From Alishewanella metallidurans (GTDB lineage Bacteria; Pseudomonadota; Gammaproteobacteria; Enterobacterales; Alteromonadaceae): 64,000 nt of DNA. The notes below the pieces were generated by a model. The model worked only from the letters and a program-made list of their open reading frames with translations. It made no database searches and was not told the origin of the DNA. Shown here one piece after another: positions 16,830 to 26,200 of this stretch. Every line of letters starts with the position of its first letter. Within the stretch, counting starts at the first letter, position 1. The stretch is taken from positions 930,001 through 994,000 of the forward strand of contig NZ_JALAHQ010000001.1 of the NCBI RefSeq assembly GCF_036983985.1. Direction: 5' to 3'. Position numbers and translations under genes: made by a program.

Positions 16830-18512
16830 ATGCGATATAACGCCTTGTGGTTAGCGCTTGCGATTAGCGGTGCATTAACTGCGTGTTCGCCAGCGGATAA
16901 AGCCTCAACTAATGCCGCCACTCAGTCTAGCGACACTGCAACGACAGCCGCATTACTGCCTGAATTCAATAAGCGTTTAGATATTTATTATAACGTTGAT
17001 TTAACTGCCGATTTATCAGGATTAAATGTTAAGCAACGTCAAATGCTAGGTAAGCTTATTGATGCCAGCAAAGTAATGGATGATTTATTTTGGCGCCAAG
17101 CGTTTGGTGAAAATAAAGCCGAGTTTTTGGCAAAGTTACCCGAGGGCAAGGTACGTCAATTTGCCGATATTAACTATGGACCTTGGGACAGATTAAAAGG
17201 CGATGAAGCATTTTTAACTGGTTATGCCGAAAAGCCTGCTGGTGCTCAGTTTTATCCTGCTGATATGACTAAAGCTGAATTTGAAGGTGCTGAGCTTGCC
17301 GATAAAACCGGTTTATATTCTGTTATTCAACGTAATAGCAGCGGCGAGTTAGTCAGTGTACCTTATTCAGTAACATACAAAACTGAGCTGGAAGCGACAG
17401 CCAAGCTACTAACAGAAGCGTCGTTACTGTCTGAGGATAAAGAATTTGCTAATTATTTGCAGTTACGCGCTCAAGCGCTGTTGACCGATAATTACCAGCA
17501 ATCAGACTTTGCCTGGATGGCAATGAAAAATAACCCTATTGAGCTGGTACTTGGCCCAATAGAAACCTATGAAGACCAGCTATTTGGTTATCGCGCAGCG
17601 TTTGAAGCCTATGTGCTGATTAAAGATTTAAGCTGGAGTGAAAAGCTGGCTAAATATGCTGCTACCTTGCCAGCTCTACAAGTAGGTTTACCCGTAGCTG
17701 ATGCTTATAAAACCGAAACACCTGGCGGCGATGCCGACTTAAATGCCTATGACGTGGTGTATTATGCTGGCCATTCTAATGCGGGCTCAAAAACTATTGC
17801 GATAAACTTACCCAATGACGAGCAAGTGCAGCTAGAAAAAGGCACGCGCCGCTTACAGCTGAAAAATGCCATGCAAGCTAAGTTTGAGCACATTATGCAA
17901 CCGATTGCGAATTTGCTGATTACGCCAGAGCAACGCAAGCATGTCACTTTTAATGCGTTTTTTAATAATACAATGTTCCATGAAGTGGCCCATGGTTTAG
18001 GCATTAAAAACACCATTAATGGCAACGGCACGGTACGCCAAGCGTTAAAAGAGTATGCCTCGGCATTGGAAGAGGGTAAAGCCGATATTCTTGGCCTCTA
18101 TATGATTACTCAGCTGATGCAGCAAGGTATGTTAGACGAGGGCGTACTCGAAGATTACTACACCACATTTATGGCCGGTATTTTTCGCTCGGTACGCTTT
18201 GGTGCATCCAGTGCGCACGGTACTGCTAATATGATCCGCTTTAACTATTTTGCCGAGCAGGGGGCTTTTGTCCGTAATGATGACGGCACATACAAAGTAG
18301 ATTATGAAAAAATGCAGCAGGCGATGACCTCGTTATCTGAGCTTATTCTTACCTTACAGGGTGATGGTAATTACGCAGGTGTTAGCGCATTAGTTGCGGA
18401 TAAAGGCATTATTAAAGCGCAACTAGCTGCCGATTTGGCCCGCTTAGCCGCTGCTGATATTCCGGTTGATGTGGTGTTTAATCAAGGCAAGAAAGTGTTA
18501 GGCCTTAATTAA
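16830..18512 (+). CDS. Zinc-dependent peptidase lipoprotein, dipeptidyl-peptidase III (M49)-like
   Basis: A 560-residue protein with a lipoprotein signal (lipobox LTAC, Cys19). The catalytic zinc site is visible: FHEVAHGLG gives His384-Glu385-x-x-His388, and EEGKAD at 414-419 supplies the third ligand, probably Glu415. M49 peptidases have HExxxH and EExxAE, so this protein resembles that family but has the shorter HExxH spacing. It likely cleaves peptides in the periplasm or at the outer membrane. The gene is flanked by terminators on both sides and looks monocistronic. A non-peptidase hydrolase role is possible. Confidence 0.72.
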   Translation: MRYNALWLALAISGALTACSPADKASTNAATQSSDTATTAALLPEFNKRLDIYYNVDLTADLSGLNVKQRQMLGKLIDASKVMDDLFWRQAFGENKAEFLAKLPEGKVRQFADINYGPWDRLKGDEAFLTGYAEKPAGAQFYPADMTKAEFEGAELADKTGLYSVIQRNSSGELVSVPYSVTYKTELEATAKLLTEASLLSEDKEFANYLQLRAQALLTDNYQQSDFAWMAMKNNPIELVLGPIETYEDQLFGYRAAFEAYVLIKDLSWSEKLAKYAATLPALQVGLPVADAYKTETPGGDADLNAYDVVYYAGHSNAGSKTIAINLPNDEQVQLEKGTRRLQLKNAMQAKFEHIMQPIANLLITPEQRKHVTFNAFFNNTMFHEVAHGLGIKNTINGNGTVRQALKEYASALEEGKADILGLYMITQLMQQGMLDEGVLEDYYTTFMAGIFRSVRFGASSAHGTANMIRFNYFAEQGAFVRNDDGTYKVDYEKMQQAMTSLSELILTLQGDGNYAGVSALVADKGIIKAQLAADLARLAAADIPVDVVFNQGKKVLGLN

Positions 18513-18530
18513 TTTTATAAAGCTGAAAAT

Positions 18531-18560
18531 AAAAAAGGCGCTTTTATAGCGCCTATTTTT
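18531..18560 (+). terminator. Terminator after the M49-like gene
   Basis: GGCGCT (18537-18542), short loop, AGCGCC (18548-18553), then a T-rich run. An A-rich flank on the other side may let it also serve the convergent minus-strand gene. Confidence 0.85.
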
Positions 18561-18591
18561 GCGTTTACTATTTAAGCTTAAATTTAACAGT

Positions 18592-19239
18592 TTACTTATC
18601 GGGTGCTAAATATTCTCGATCATAAAAGGTGCGTAACCAATGGGGGCGGTAAACCGCCATTAGTGTAATAGCACTGCCATTTAATAAGGCTTCTGGAAAC
18701 CAAATAAGTAACGACAGCTGCCAATAATCGTTATAAATAGTGCGCCAATCAAAACGACCTTCTAAGCCAAACCAGAGTGCAGTTAAACTGATATGCAGTG
18801 TTATGGTTAACGCGGCACAAATAAAACCGGCTACAAAAATATAGACAAAAAGATGCCGCGTTAAATACCTATAGCTTGCCAAAAATAAGGTATAGCTAAA
18901 TAAGCTCGGTAAAATAAAGGTGCACAAGGAAAATAGCCCAGCATCTTGCCAAGGTAATTTTGCAAACACAATTAATAGAATAGTGGGCAATATACAAATC
19001 CAGCAAGCAATACGCCAGCCATGGCAAAGCACCAAGGTAGTGACTAATAAAAAGTGCAAATTAAGGCCATCTTTAATACCTGCCTGCACATTCCAAAATA
19101 AACTTAAGGCGACAGCAGAGGCAAAAACTAAATGTTGATAGTCAGGTTCTGAGAGTAATTTAGGTAAAAATTCGCGCGGAAAATAGTATAACAGTAACGC
19201 TAATGCGATTAACGCACCGGCAATTTGCCAGCTGGTCAT
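18592..19239 (-). CDS. Integral membrane protein, CbiM/ECF-permease-like
   Basis: A 215-residue protein with about six or seven hydrophobic helices. Polar sequence is confined to short loops such as WFGLEGRFDWRTIYNDYW. The overall pattern, ending in PEALLNGSAITLMAVYRPHWL, matches proteins annotated in Alteromonadales as energy-coupling-factor permeases (CbiM family), where the conserved PE-GxxxT element lies in the last helix. No ECF ATPase or T component is next to it, so any transport role is uncertain. It stands alone between a convergent peptidase gene and a divergent small gene. Confidence 0.55.
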   Translation of the reverse strand: MTSWQIAGALIALALLLYYFPREFLPKLLSEPDYQHLVFASAVALSLFWNVQAGIKDGLNLHFLLVTTLVLCHGWRIACWICILPTILLIVFAKLPWQDAGLFSLCTFILPSLFSYTLFLASYRYLTRHLFVYIFVAGFICAALTITLHISLTALWFGLEGRFDWRTIYNDYWQLSLLIWFPEALLNGSAITLMAVYRPHWLRTFYDREYLAPDK

Positions 19240-19411
19240 GCGATGGGTTCTCGTAGTAACAAGATGGCAGCATTATAGCGTCTTCTAGCGATGTCGTCAT
19301 TGGTCTAAATTAAATTTGTCGCAGCAACAGCTTGTATTTCTCATTGTTGGCGCTCACTATATTGGCTTGCGGCAATTATATTTTGCCGGAGCAATAGTGT
19401 TTTGGGGTGTT

Positions 19412-19729
19412 ATGCGTTGGCTTAGTTTTTTTGCCATTCTATTTTACATAGGTTTATTGTGTACTCCGCAATCTTTTGCTGTGCACGATGTTCGCTTATC
19501 ACCGTTAGCCGACACTCAGTTACAAGCGTTATTGCCAGGTTTGCCGGCGCATGCTGTTGATAACACACAAAATAATGATGATGACCCTCCAGCACTTCCC
19601 AGCACCCTAATTCCTAATGTACTTAAACGGGTTAGCTGCAATGTTATTGCCTATAGCCGTGTAGTAATTAATTTCCCTGTATTTAGTCACTACCGCGTAC
19701 GCGCGCCACCCGCTTTTTTCTCACTATAA
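19412..19729 (+). CDS. Small secreted protein of unknown function (105 aa)
   Basis: I do not recognise this protein. From the ATG at 19412 (preceded by GGGGTG) it has a plausible signal peptide, MRWLSFFAILFYIGLLCTP then QSFA. A low-complexity acidic and proline stretch follows (NTQNNDDDPPALP), then a C-terminal part ending YRVRAPPAFFSL. That Arg-Ala-Pro-Pro ending recurs in small exported proteins near transport genes of related bacteria, by general recollection only. A hairpin terminator separates it from secD. Confidence 0.5.
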   Translation: MRWLSFFAILFYIGLLCTPQSFAVHDVRLSPLADTQLQALLPGLPAHAVDNTQNNDDDPPALPSTLIPNVLKRVSCNVIAYSRVVINFPVFSHYRVRAPPAFFSL

Positions 19730-19739
19730 ATTTATGCGT

Positions 19740-19763
19740 TTGAGCTTATAAGCTCAATTTTTT
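19740..19763 (+). terminator. Terminator between the small secreted protein and secD
   Basis: The perfect 18-base palindrome TTGAGCTTATAAGCTCAA is followed by six T. The secD gene starts about 50 bases later, so secDF may have its own promoter or be fed by read-through. Confidence 0.75.
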
Positions 19764-19810
19764 GCTAAACCGACGCGGCTATGCTGCGCGGGATTGTGGG
19801 AATACCTAAT

Positions 19811-21664
19811 ATGTTAAATAAAAACCCTGTATGGCGCTATGTCGTCGTGCTTGGCGTGTTGTTGCTTGCGTTCTTGTATGCCTTACCTAATTTATACCCG
19901 GAAGATCCGGCGTTAAATATCAGTGCGAGCCGAGGTGGCGTTATTAGTACTGAAACGACTACGTCACTGTCTGAGCAGTTTACGAAAGAAAATATTGACG
20001 TTAAGGCGTTAGCCTTAAATGAGGGCCGGCTGTTAGTACGCTTTAACAGTACTGATGATCAGTTAAAAGCCCGTGAATTAGCCAGCCAGTTTTTAGGCGA
20101 TAATTATATTACCGCGCTTGATTTAGCGCCGACAACGCCGGCTTGGTTAACAGCTATTGGTGCTAGCCCTATGACATTGGGCTTAGATTTGCGCGGCGGC
20201 GTGCATTTTTTGTTAGCCGTAGATATGAAAGCGGCTATTGATAAAAACCTAACCGATTTAGCCCAAACCCTGCGCAGTGAGCTAAGAGAAAATGCCATAC
20301 GTTATCGTAGTGTGCAATTAGATTTGGCGGGTGCACAAATAGGGATAAATTTACGAAGTAACGATGATTTGGCGGCAGCACAGGCAATACTGAAAAAGTA
20401 TGATCGTAATTTACTTATTAGCGCAAAAAGCGATGCTCAAGTGTTGCAAGTTAGCTTAAGTGAACTGCAATTAAAGCAAATACGTGAATATGCACTTGAG
20501 CAAAACATTACCATTATTCGTAACAGAGTTAACGAAATTGGTGTCGCTGAACCCTTAGTGCAGCGTCAAGGTGCCGATCGTATAGTAGTGCAGCTTCCGG
20601 GGGTGCAAGACACGGCTAAAGCAAAAGAAATTCTTGGTGCTACCGCCTCATTAGAGTTTCGTTTAGTGGATGAACAAGGTGATATAGCAGCAGCACAGGC
20701 GGGGCACGTGCCAGCAAATGCCGAGTTATATGTTACTCGAGATGGCCGCCCGTTGTTGCTGGAAAAACGCATTATGCTAAGCGGCGAGCATATTACCGGC
20801 GCTAATAGTAGTTACGACGAGTATGGCCGGCCACAGGTAAATATTAAGCTTGATACTAAAGGCGGCGACATGCTGTTTGCCAGCAGCAAAAACGCTGTTG
20901 GTCGGCGCATGGCATCGGTATTTATTGAATATAAGCCCGGTACTAAAGTCGCTGAAAATGGCACCCCCATACTGGTTAAACAGCAAGAGGTGATCAATGA
21001 CGCCACCATTCAAATGCGTTTGGGGCGCGACTTTGTTATCTCGGGTTTAAGCTCGCCGGGCGAAGCACAAAACCTTGCCACCTTATTGCGTGCTGGTGCG
21101 TTAATTGCACCGGTGCAAATTATTGAAGAGCGCACCATAGGCCCAAGTTTAGGTATGGAAAATATTACCCTAGGCGTTAGCGCTATTATCTGGGGCATGG
21201 CCGCTGTGCTGGTGTTTATGCTGGTGTACTACAAAGCGTTTGGCATGGTAGCCAACATAGCGCTAGTGGCTAACTTAGTACTTATTGTTGGCGTTATGTC
21301 GATGATACCCGGCGCAACGCTTACCTTGCCCGGTATGGCCGGCATAGTGCTAACTGTAGGTATGGCGGTAGATGCCAACGTACTCATTTTTGAGCGTATC
21401 AGAGAAGAGTTAGCCGACGGACGTTCAGCGCAGCAAGCCATACATTTTGGTTATGACCGCGCTTTTGCCACCATCACCGACTCAAATATAACCACCTTAC
21501 TCGTTGCACTTATTTTGTTTGCCGTTGGTACTGGGCCGGTAAAAGGGTTTGCCGTTACCTTAGCCATCGGCATTATCACGTCGATTTTTACCGCAGTGGT
21601 AGGCTCGCGCTTACTGGTTAATTTAATTTGGGGTGGCCGCCGTTTGCAGTCACTACCCGTGTGA
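19811..21664 (+). CDS. secD: Protein translocase subunit SecD
   Basis: A 617-residue SecD with an N-terminal helix (residues 8-25) and a large periplasmic P1 region containing the signature LGLDLRGGVHFLL. Five C-terminal helices follow, including the conserved GIVLTVGMAVDANVLIFERI. SecDF uses the proton gradient to pull exported proteins through the SecYEG channel. I chose the ATG at 19811, giving MLNKNPVWRYVVVLGVL, the usual SecD start; an ATG ten codons earlier is possible. It is followed 11 bases later by secF, but the usual yajC and tgt genes are absent, so it may be a second SecDF set. Confidence 0.93.
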   Translation: MLNKNPVWRYVVVLGVLLLAFLYALPNLYPEDPALNISASRGGVISTETTTSLSEQFTKENIDVKALALNEGRLLVRFNSTDDQLKARELASQFLGDNYITALDLAPTTPAWLTAIGASPMTLGLDLRGGVHFLLAVDMKAAIDKNLTDLAQTLRSELRENAIRYRSVQLDLAGAQIGINLRSNDDLAAAQAILKKYDRNLLISAKSDAQVLQVSLSELQLKQIREYALEQNITIIRNRVNEIGVAEPLVQRQGADRIVVQLPGVQDTAKAKEILGATASLEFRLVDEQGDIAAAQAGHVPANAELYVTRDGRPLLLEKRIMLSGEHITGANSSYDEYGRPQVNIKLDTKGGDMLFASSKNAVGRRMASVFIEYKPGTKVAENGTPILVKQQEVINDATIQMRLGRDFVISGLSSPGEAQNLATLLRAGALIAPVQIIEERTIGPSLGMENITLGVSAIIWGMAAVLVFMLVYYKAFGMVANIALVANLVLIVGVMSMIPGATLTLPGMAGIVLTVGMAVDANVLIFERIREELADGRSAQQAIHFGYDRAFATITDSNITTLLVALILFAVGTGPVKGFAVTLAIGIITSIFTAVVGSRLLVNLIWGGRRLQSLPV

Positions 21665-21675
21665 GGAGTTAAGCT

Positions 21676-22620
21676 ATGCAAATATTTCAGTTTTCTCAAC
21701 CACTTAATTTTATGCGGATAAAATGGTTAGCCGTTGGTTTGTCAGGGTTATTAGTTGTGCTATCGCTAGTGTCGGTAGCAATTAAAGGCATTAACTGGGG
21801 CTTAGATTTTACCGGCGGTACTGTGGTTGAGCTGGGTTTCACCCAGGCAGCCGATTTATCGGCCGTGCGACAAACGTTAAGTAAAGCCGGTTTTGATGAT
21901 GCGGTAGTACAGTTATTTGGTACTAGCCGCGATGTGTTAATTCGCATTCCGTTGCGTGCCGATATTGATCAAACTAAAGTGGGTGAAGTCGTATTAACTG
22001 CGATTAGTGCACAACACGCCGAGCCCGTAACCATGCGCCGCGCCGAATTTGTTGGCCCAAGTGTAGGTGAAGAGTTAAAACAAGATGGTGGCATGGCGAT
22101 GTTGGTGTCGTTGTTAGGTATTTTGGCCTACGTTGCTATGCGTTTTGAATGGCGATTATCAGTAGGTGCGGTGGTGGCGCTGGGACACGATGTTATTTTA
22201 ACCGTGGGTTTGTTCTCAGTACTGCAAATAGAGTTTGATCTTACTGTGCTAGCCGCGATACTGGCATTAATTGGCTACTCTATTAACGACACTATAGTGG
22301 TGTTTGACCGTATTCGTGAAAACTTTCGTAAACTACGCGATACCAGCACCACTGAAATTATTAATGTGGCCATTACCTCAACGCTAAACCGTACTGTTAT
22401 TACATCCTTAACCACTATTTTGGTGTTAGTGGTATTGTTTTATATGGGCGGGGCGTTAATACATGGTTTTGCTACAGCCTTATTATTCGGCGTCATAGTA
22501 GGCACTTATTCATCCATTTATATTGCTAGCGCTATTGCCGCTATTTTGGGTATTAGCCGTGATGATATGCTGCCGGCAACGGTAATCGAAGACGTTAAAT
22601 CAGACGGTGCCGTATTGTAA
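21676..22620 (+). CDS. secF: Protein translocase subunit SecF
   Basis: A 314-residue SecF with the first helix at about residues 17-36, then the GINWGLDFTGGTVVEL signature. Five further helices contain GYSINDTIVVFDRIREN and the TLNRTVITSLTT segment typical of the family. GAGGAG lies 8 bases before the ATG. It pairs with the upstream secD in a two-gene unit and partners with it as one inner-membrane complex. A stem-loop follows the stop codon. Confidence 0.95.
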   Translation: MQIFQFSQPLNFMRIKWLAVGLSGLLVVLSLVSVAIKGINWGLDFTGGTVVELGFTQAADLSAVRQTLSKAGFDDAVVQLFGTSRDVLIRIPLRADIDQTKVGEVVLTAISAQHAEPVTMRRAEFVGPSVGEELKQDGGMAMLVSLLGILAYVAMRFEWRLSVGAVVALGHDVILTVGLFSVLQIEFDLTVLAAILALIGYSINDTIVVFDRIRENFRKLRDTSTTEIINVAITSTLNRTVITSLTTILVLVVLFYMGGALIHGFATALLFGVIVGTYSSIYIASAIAAILGISRDDMLPATVIEDVKSDGAVL

Positions 22621-22641
22621 TGCGATAACATTAGCTCACTT

Positions 22642-22676
22642 ATGCCAGCGCGCAATAAATAACGGCTGGCATTTTT
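22642..22676 (+). terminator. Probable terminator after secF
   Basis: ATGCCAGC (22642-22649) pairs with GCTGGCAT (22665-22672) across a 15-base loop, followed by T residues. The large loop makes it weaker than the other terminators in this window. Confidence 0.65.
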
Positions 22677-22721
22677 CTTGGTCGACAGTTACCGTACTGT
22701 TTTATCTTATTAAGGTTTGCC

Positions 22722-23198
22722 GTGAGTACTGTTACTATTTTGGTCGATGTGCAGAATATTTATTACACCAGCCGTGAAGGTTTTAAGCGTAATTTTGATT
22801 ACAACGCCTTTTGGCGTCAGGTAACTGCCGATCGTACTGTGGTTAAAGCCATCGCTTATGCTATTGATCGCGGTGATGAAAAACAGCGGCAATTTCAAAA
22901 TATTCTGCGGGCTATCGGTTTTGAGGTGAAATTAAAACCGTTTATTCAGCGCAGTGATGGCAGTGCAAAAGGTGATTGGGATGTTGGCATAACGCTAGAT
23001 GCGATTGAATACGGCCAGCATAGCGATATTTTAGTGTTGGCATCCGGTGATGGTGACTTTGATTTGCTGGCGCAAAAATTATGCAATAAATATAACACCG
23101 AAGTTGAAGTATATGGCGTTGAAGGCCTAACCGCGCAGTCGTTAGTTAAGTCGGCTACACGCTTTATACCCATTAATGAGTCATTGTTGCTAACCTGA
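22722..23198 (+). CDS. NYN domain (PIN-like, LabA-type) protein
   Basis: A 158-residue protein made of one NYN domain. Its acidic residues sit at the expected metal-binding places: ILVDVQNIYY (Asp9), GDWDVGITLDAI, and VLASGDGDFDLLAQ. NYN proteins are related to PIN and FLAP nucleases and often act on RNA. The start is a GTG at 22722 with AAGG 6 bases upstream; no in-frame ATG fits the conserved N-terminus. It stands after the secF terminator and before hutD. The target is unknown. Confidence 0.85.
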   Translation: MSTVTILVDVQNIYYTSREGFKRNFDYNAFWRQVTADRTVVKAIAYAIDRGDEKQRQFQNILRAIGFEVKLKPFIQRSDGSAKGDWDVGITLDAIEYGQHSDILVLASGDGDFDLLAQKLCNKYNTEVEVYGVEGLTAQSLVKSATRFIPINESLLLT

Positions 23199-23263
23199 TA
23201 TTGGCCTCATTAACTTTACTAATACGCGCTTTAAACAACGCGCTAAACGGCAAGTAACAGCGA

Positions 23264-23869
23264 ATGAGCATAGACCTGATTACGCCAGCACAGTGGCAAA
23301 CGCAACCTTGGCAAAATGGCGGCGGCATAACTCATCAGTTGTGCCGACAAGACGACGCCCAAGGCTTGTTGTGGCGCCTATCTATCGCTGAAGTGGCCAG
23401 CGATGGCCCATTTTCGCGCTTTAATAACATTGACCGTATTATCCTACTGCTTAGTGGCGCAGGTTTTTGTTTGCATGGTGTGGGCAATAACCCTCAACGA
23501 ATAAACACACTGCTGCAACCGTTTTCTTTTGCCGGTGAAACAGCAATTGATTGCCGCCTATTACAAGGCCCAGTGCGCGATTTTAATTTAATGACCCGGC
23601 GCAACGCTGTGCAGGCAGAACTGCGGGTACTAACTATTGGCAGCGTGGCACAACCGTTACCGTTATATGCAAACCGGCTTGTTTATGTTGCCAGCGGCAC
23701 GGTTACGGCGCTGTTGGGGGCAAGGCGTATACCGCTAGATACAGAGCATACGCTTTGGCTTAATAATGAAAGCGTAAACCTGCGGCTAATTAGCAGTAAC
23801 GCCGCACAAGTGATTGATATCGCCTTTCCCTCACACTCCTTGTACACTACGCGCCCTCGTTATCCTTAG
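23264..23869 (+). CDS. HutD-family cupin-like protein
   Basis: A 201-residue bicupin-like protein beginning with the family signature QWQTQPWQNGGGITHQL, then LLWRLSIAEVASDGPFSRF, both typical of HutD/Ves proteins. HutD is linked to histidine degradation in Pseudomonas and Ves to a cold-related effect in E. coli; the molecular role is unsettled. No hut genes are nearby, so a histidine link here is not supported by context. The next gene, ygiQ, starts 11 bases after the stop and its ribosome site overlaps that stop. Confidence 0.85.
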   Translation: MSIDLITPAQWQTQPWQNGGGITHQLCRQDDAQGLLWRLSIAEVASDGPFSRFNNIDRIILLLSGAGFCLHGVGNNPQRINTLLQPFSFAGETAIDCRLLQGPVRDFNLMTRRNAVQAELRVLTIGSVAQPLPLYANRLVYVASGTVTALLGARRIPLDTEHTLWLNNESVNLRLISSNAAQVIDIAFPSHSLYTTRPRYP

Positions 23870-23880
23870 GTGCTTAATTT

Positions 23881-26172
23881 ATGTCCATTGTTGCTAGCGT
23901 TAATCTTCGCAAATCTGCTCCTGTAGCACGCATGGCGCCTGAGCGAGACCTATTTTCTTACCCAAAATATTGGGCAGAATGTTACGGTACTGCACCATTT
24001 TTGCCAATGTCTCGTGCTGAGATGGACACTCTCGGCTGGGATAGTTGCGATATTATTTTAGTTGTTGGCGATGCCTACGTTGATCACCCAAGCTTTGGTA
24101 TGGCGGTGGTTGGGCGCATGTTAGAAGCGCAAGGCTACAGAGTGGGTATGATTTGTCAGCCTGACTGGAATAGTAAGCACGACTTTATGCAGCTAGGTAA
24201 GCCAAATCTGTTTTATGGCGTATCGGCGGGTAATATGGATTCGATGATTAACCGCTACACTGCAGATAAAAAAATACGCCATGACGATGCGTATACCGCT
24301 GGCGATATTGGCGGTAAAAGACCCGATCGTGCCGTTATTGTCTATACACAGCGCTGTAAAGAGGCTTATAACGATGTGCCTGTTATTATTGGCGGTATTG
24401 AAGCCAGCTTGCGCCGTATTGCCCATTATGATTATTGGTCAGAGAAGGTGCGACGCTCGGTTATTTTTGATGCGAAAGCTGACATACTTATTTACGGTAA
24501 TGCCGAGCGGCCATTAATAGAAGTGGCATATCGTATCGCCTCTGGTGAGGCCATAAGCGACATACAGGATGTGCGTGGCACCGCAGTTATTCGTAAAGAA
24601 GCTTTACCACATTGGCGCGGTGTTGATTCTACCGCCATTGATAAAATTGGTCGTATTGACCCTATTTATAATCCTTATGGTGCAGATGATGTAGGCTGCA
24701 GCAGCTATTCTGAATTTGCTAAAGAAGGTATCGACTTAACCAAGCCGGTTGCGGCTGAAGCTAAACCTATTATGGTGCAAACAGCTCGGCCAAAGCCTTG
24801 GGAGCAAACCTACGTTAAATTGCCAGCATTTGAGCAGGTCAGTGTAAACAAGCCGCTGTATGCTCATGCATCTCGTATTTTGCACCAAGAAACTAACCCC
24901 GGTTGTGCTCGCGCTATTATGCAGCGCCATGGTGATAGACATATTTGGGTAAACCCGCCAGCATTTCCGCTTAGTACCGAAGAAATGGATTTAGTATTTG
25001 GTTTGCCATACCAGCGTGTGCCTCATCCGGTATATGGACAAAATAAGATACCCGCCTACGAAATGATTAAAACCTCGATAAACATTATGCGCGGTTGCTT
25101 TGGTGGCTGTTCATTCTGTTCAATAACCGAGCATGAAGGCCGCATTATTCAAAGTCGGTCAAAAGAATCGATCATGCAAGAAGTTAAAGATATTCGCGAT
25201 AAGATCCCAGGGTTTACCGGCATAATCTCTGATCTTGGCGGACCAACGGCCAACATGTATCGCCTAAACTGTCAAAATCCCAAGGCCGAGCAAACTTGTC
25301 GCAGGCCCAGCTGTGTCTATCCAACTATTTGCGAACATATGGATACCGATCAAAGCCCAACGGTAGAGTTATACCGTGAAGCCCGCACTATACCGGGTAT
25401 TAAAAAGGTATTAGTTGCATCAGGCGTACGCTACGATTTAGCAGTGCAAGACCCTAACTATGTGCGTGAACTAGTGCAGCATCACGTAGGCGGTTATTTA
25501 AAAATAGCGCCTGAGCACACAGAAGATGGGCCACTGTCGAAAATGATGAAGCCGGGCATGGGAGCTTATGATAAATTTAAAGAAATGTTCGACCGCTTTA
25601 GTAAAGAAGCCGGTAAAGAGCAGTTTTTAATTCCGTATTTTATTTCTGCTCACCCAGGTACGACAGACTTAGATATGGTTAACCTTGGCTTGTGGTTAAA
25701 AGAACGTGATTTTAAACTGGATCAAGTACAGAACTTTTATCCTAGCCCTATGGCCAACGCGACCACTATTTATCATACGGAAATGAATTCGCTAAAAAAT
25801 ATTAATAAAGCGAACTCCGAAGTGGTGCCGGTACCTAAAGGTGAACGTCAGCGTCGCTTACATAAAGCCATATTGCGCTACCATGATCCTAAAGGTTGGC
25901 CGATGATCCGTGAAGCGTTAATACGCTTAAAGCTAGAGCATTTAATTGGCCGTAGTAAAGGTTGTTTAGTGCCGGCAGAAAGTAAAGATGAACAATTTAA
26001 AAAGCCCAACCGCAGTGGAAAGCCCGCACTAAGTCGACATACAGGCTTAAACCCTGCAGCAAAAGCGGTGGCGCAAACAGCGAAAAAGCCGTTCGCAAAA
26101 AACCATGAACCTGCGGCTAATAATGCAGGGCAAAAAGGCAAGCCTAAAGTAAGAAGCAACCGGCAGCCTTAA
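23881..26172 (+). CDS. ygiQ: YgiQ-family radical SAM protein
   Basis: A 763-residue protein. The radical SAM cluster motif is CFGGCSFC (Cys406, Cys410, Cys413), after a large N-terminal region with the family-specific FLPMSRAEMDTLGWDSCDI. A second cysteine group follows (CQNPKAEQTCRRPSCVYPTIC, broken up by other residues). The last ~70 residues are a Lys/Ala-rich basic tail, common in YgiQ. The reaction is not established for this family. The gene is probably co-transcribed with hutD and meets a convergent chemoreceptor gene 28 bases on. Confidence 0.93.
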   Translation: MSIVASVNLRKSAPVARMAPERDLFSYPKYWAECYGTAPFLPMSRAEMDTLGWDSCDIILVVGDAYVDHPSFGMAVVGRMLEAQGYRVGMICQPDWNSKHDFMQLGKPNLFYGVSAGNMDSMINRYTADKKIRHDDAYTAGDIGGKRPDRAVIVYTQRCKEAYNDVPVIIGGIEASLRRIAHYDYWSEKVRRSVIFDAKADILIYGNAERPLIEVAYRIASGEAISDIQDVRGTAVIRKEALPHWRGVDSTAIDKIGRIDPIYNPYGADDVGCSSYSEFAKEGIDLTKPVAAEAKPIMVQTARPKPWEQTYVKLPAFEQVSVNKPLYAHASRILHQETNPGCARAIMQRHGDRHIWVNPPAFPLSTEEMDLVFGLPYQRVPHPVYGQNKIPAYEMIKTSINIMRGCFGGCSFCSITEHEGRIIQSRSKESIMQEVKDIRDKIPGFTGIISDLGGPTANMYRLNCQNPKAEQTCRRPSCVYPTICEHMDTDQSPTVELYREARTIPGIKKVLVASGVRYDLAVQDPNYVRELVQHHVGGYLKIAPEHTEDGPLSKMMKPGMGAYDKFKEMFDRFSKEAGKEQFLIPYFISAHPGTTDLDMVNLGLWLKERDFKLDQVQNFYPSPMANATTIYHTEMNSLKNINKANSEVVPVPKGERQRRLHKAILRYHDPKGWPMIREALIRLKLEHLIGRSKGCLVPAESKDEQFKKPNRSGKPALSRHTGLNPAAKAVAQTAKKPFAKNHEPAANNAGQKGKPKVRSNRQP

Positions 26173-26200
26173 TCGGCTGCTACTGCGTTTATTGTTGGCG

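Noticed and set aside
19781..19810. Earlier ATG for secD
   Set aside because: The added ten residues are not part of known SecD N-termini; MLNKNPVWRY is the usual start.
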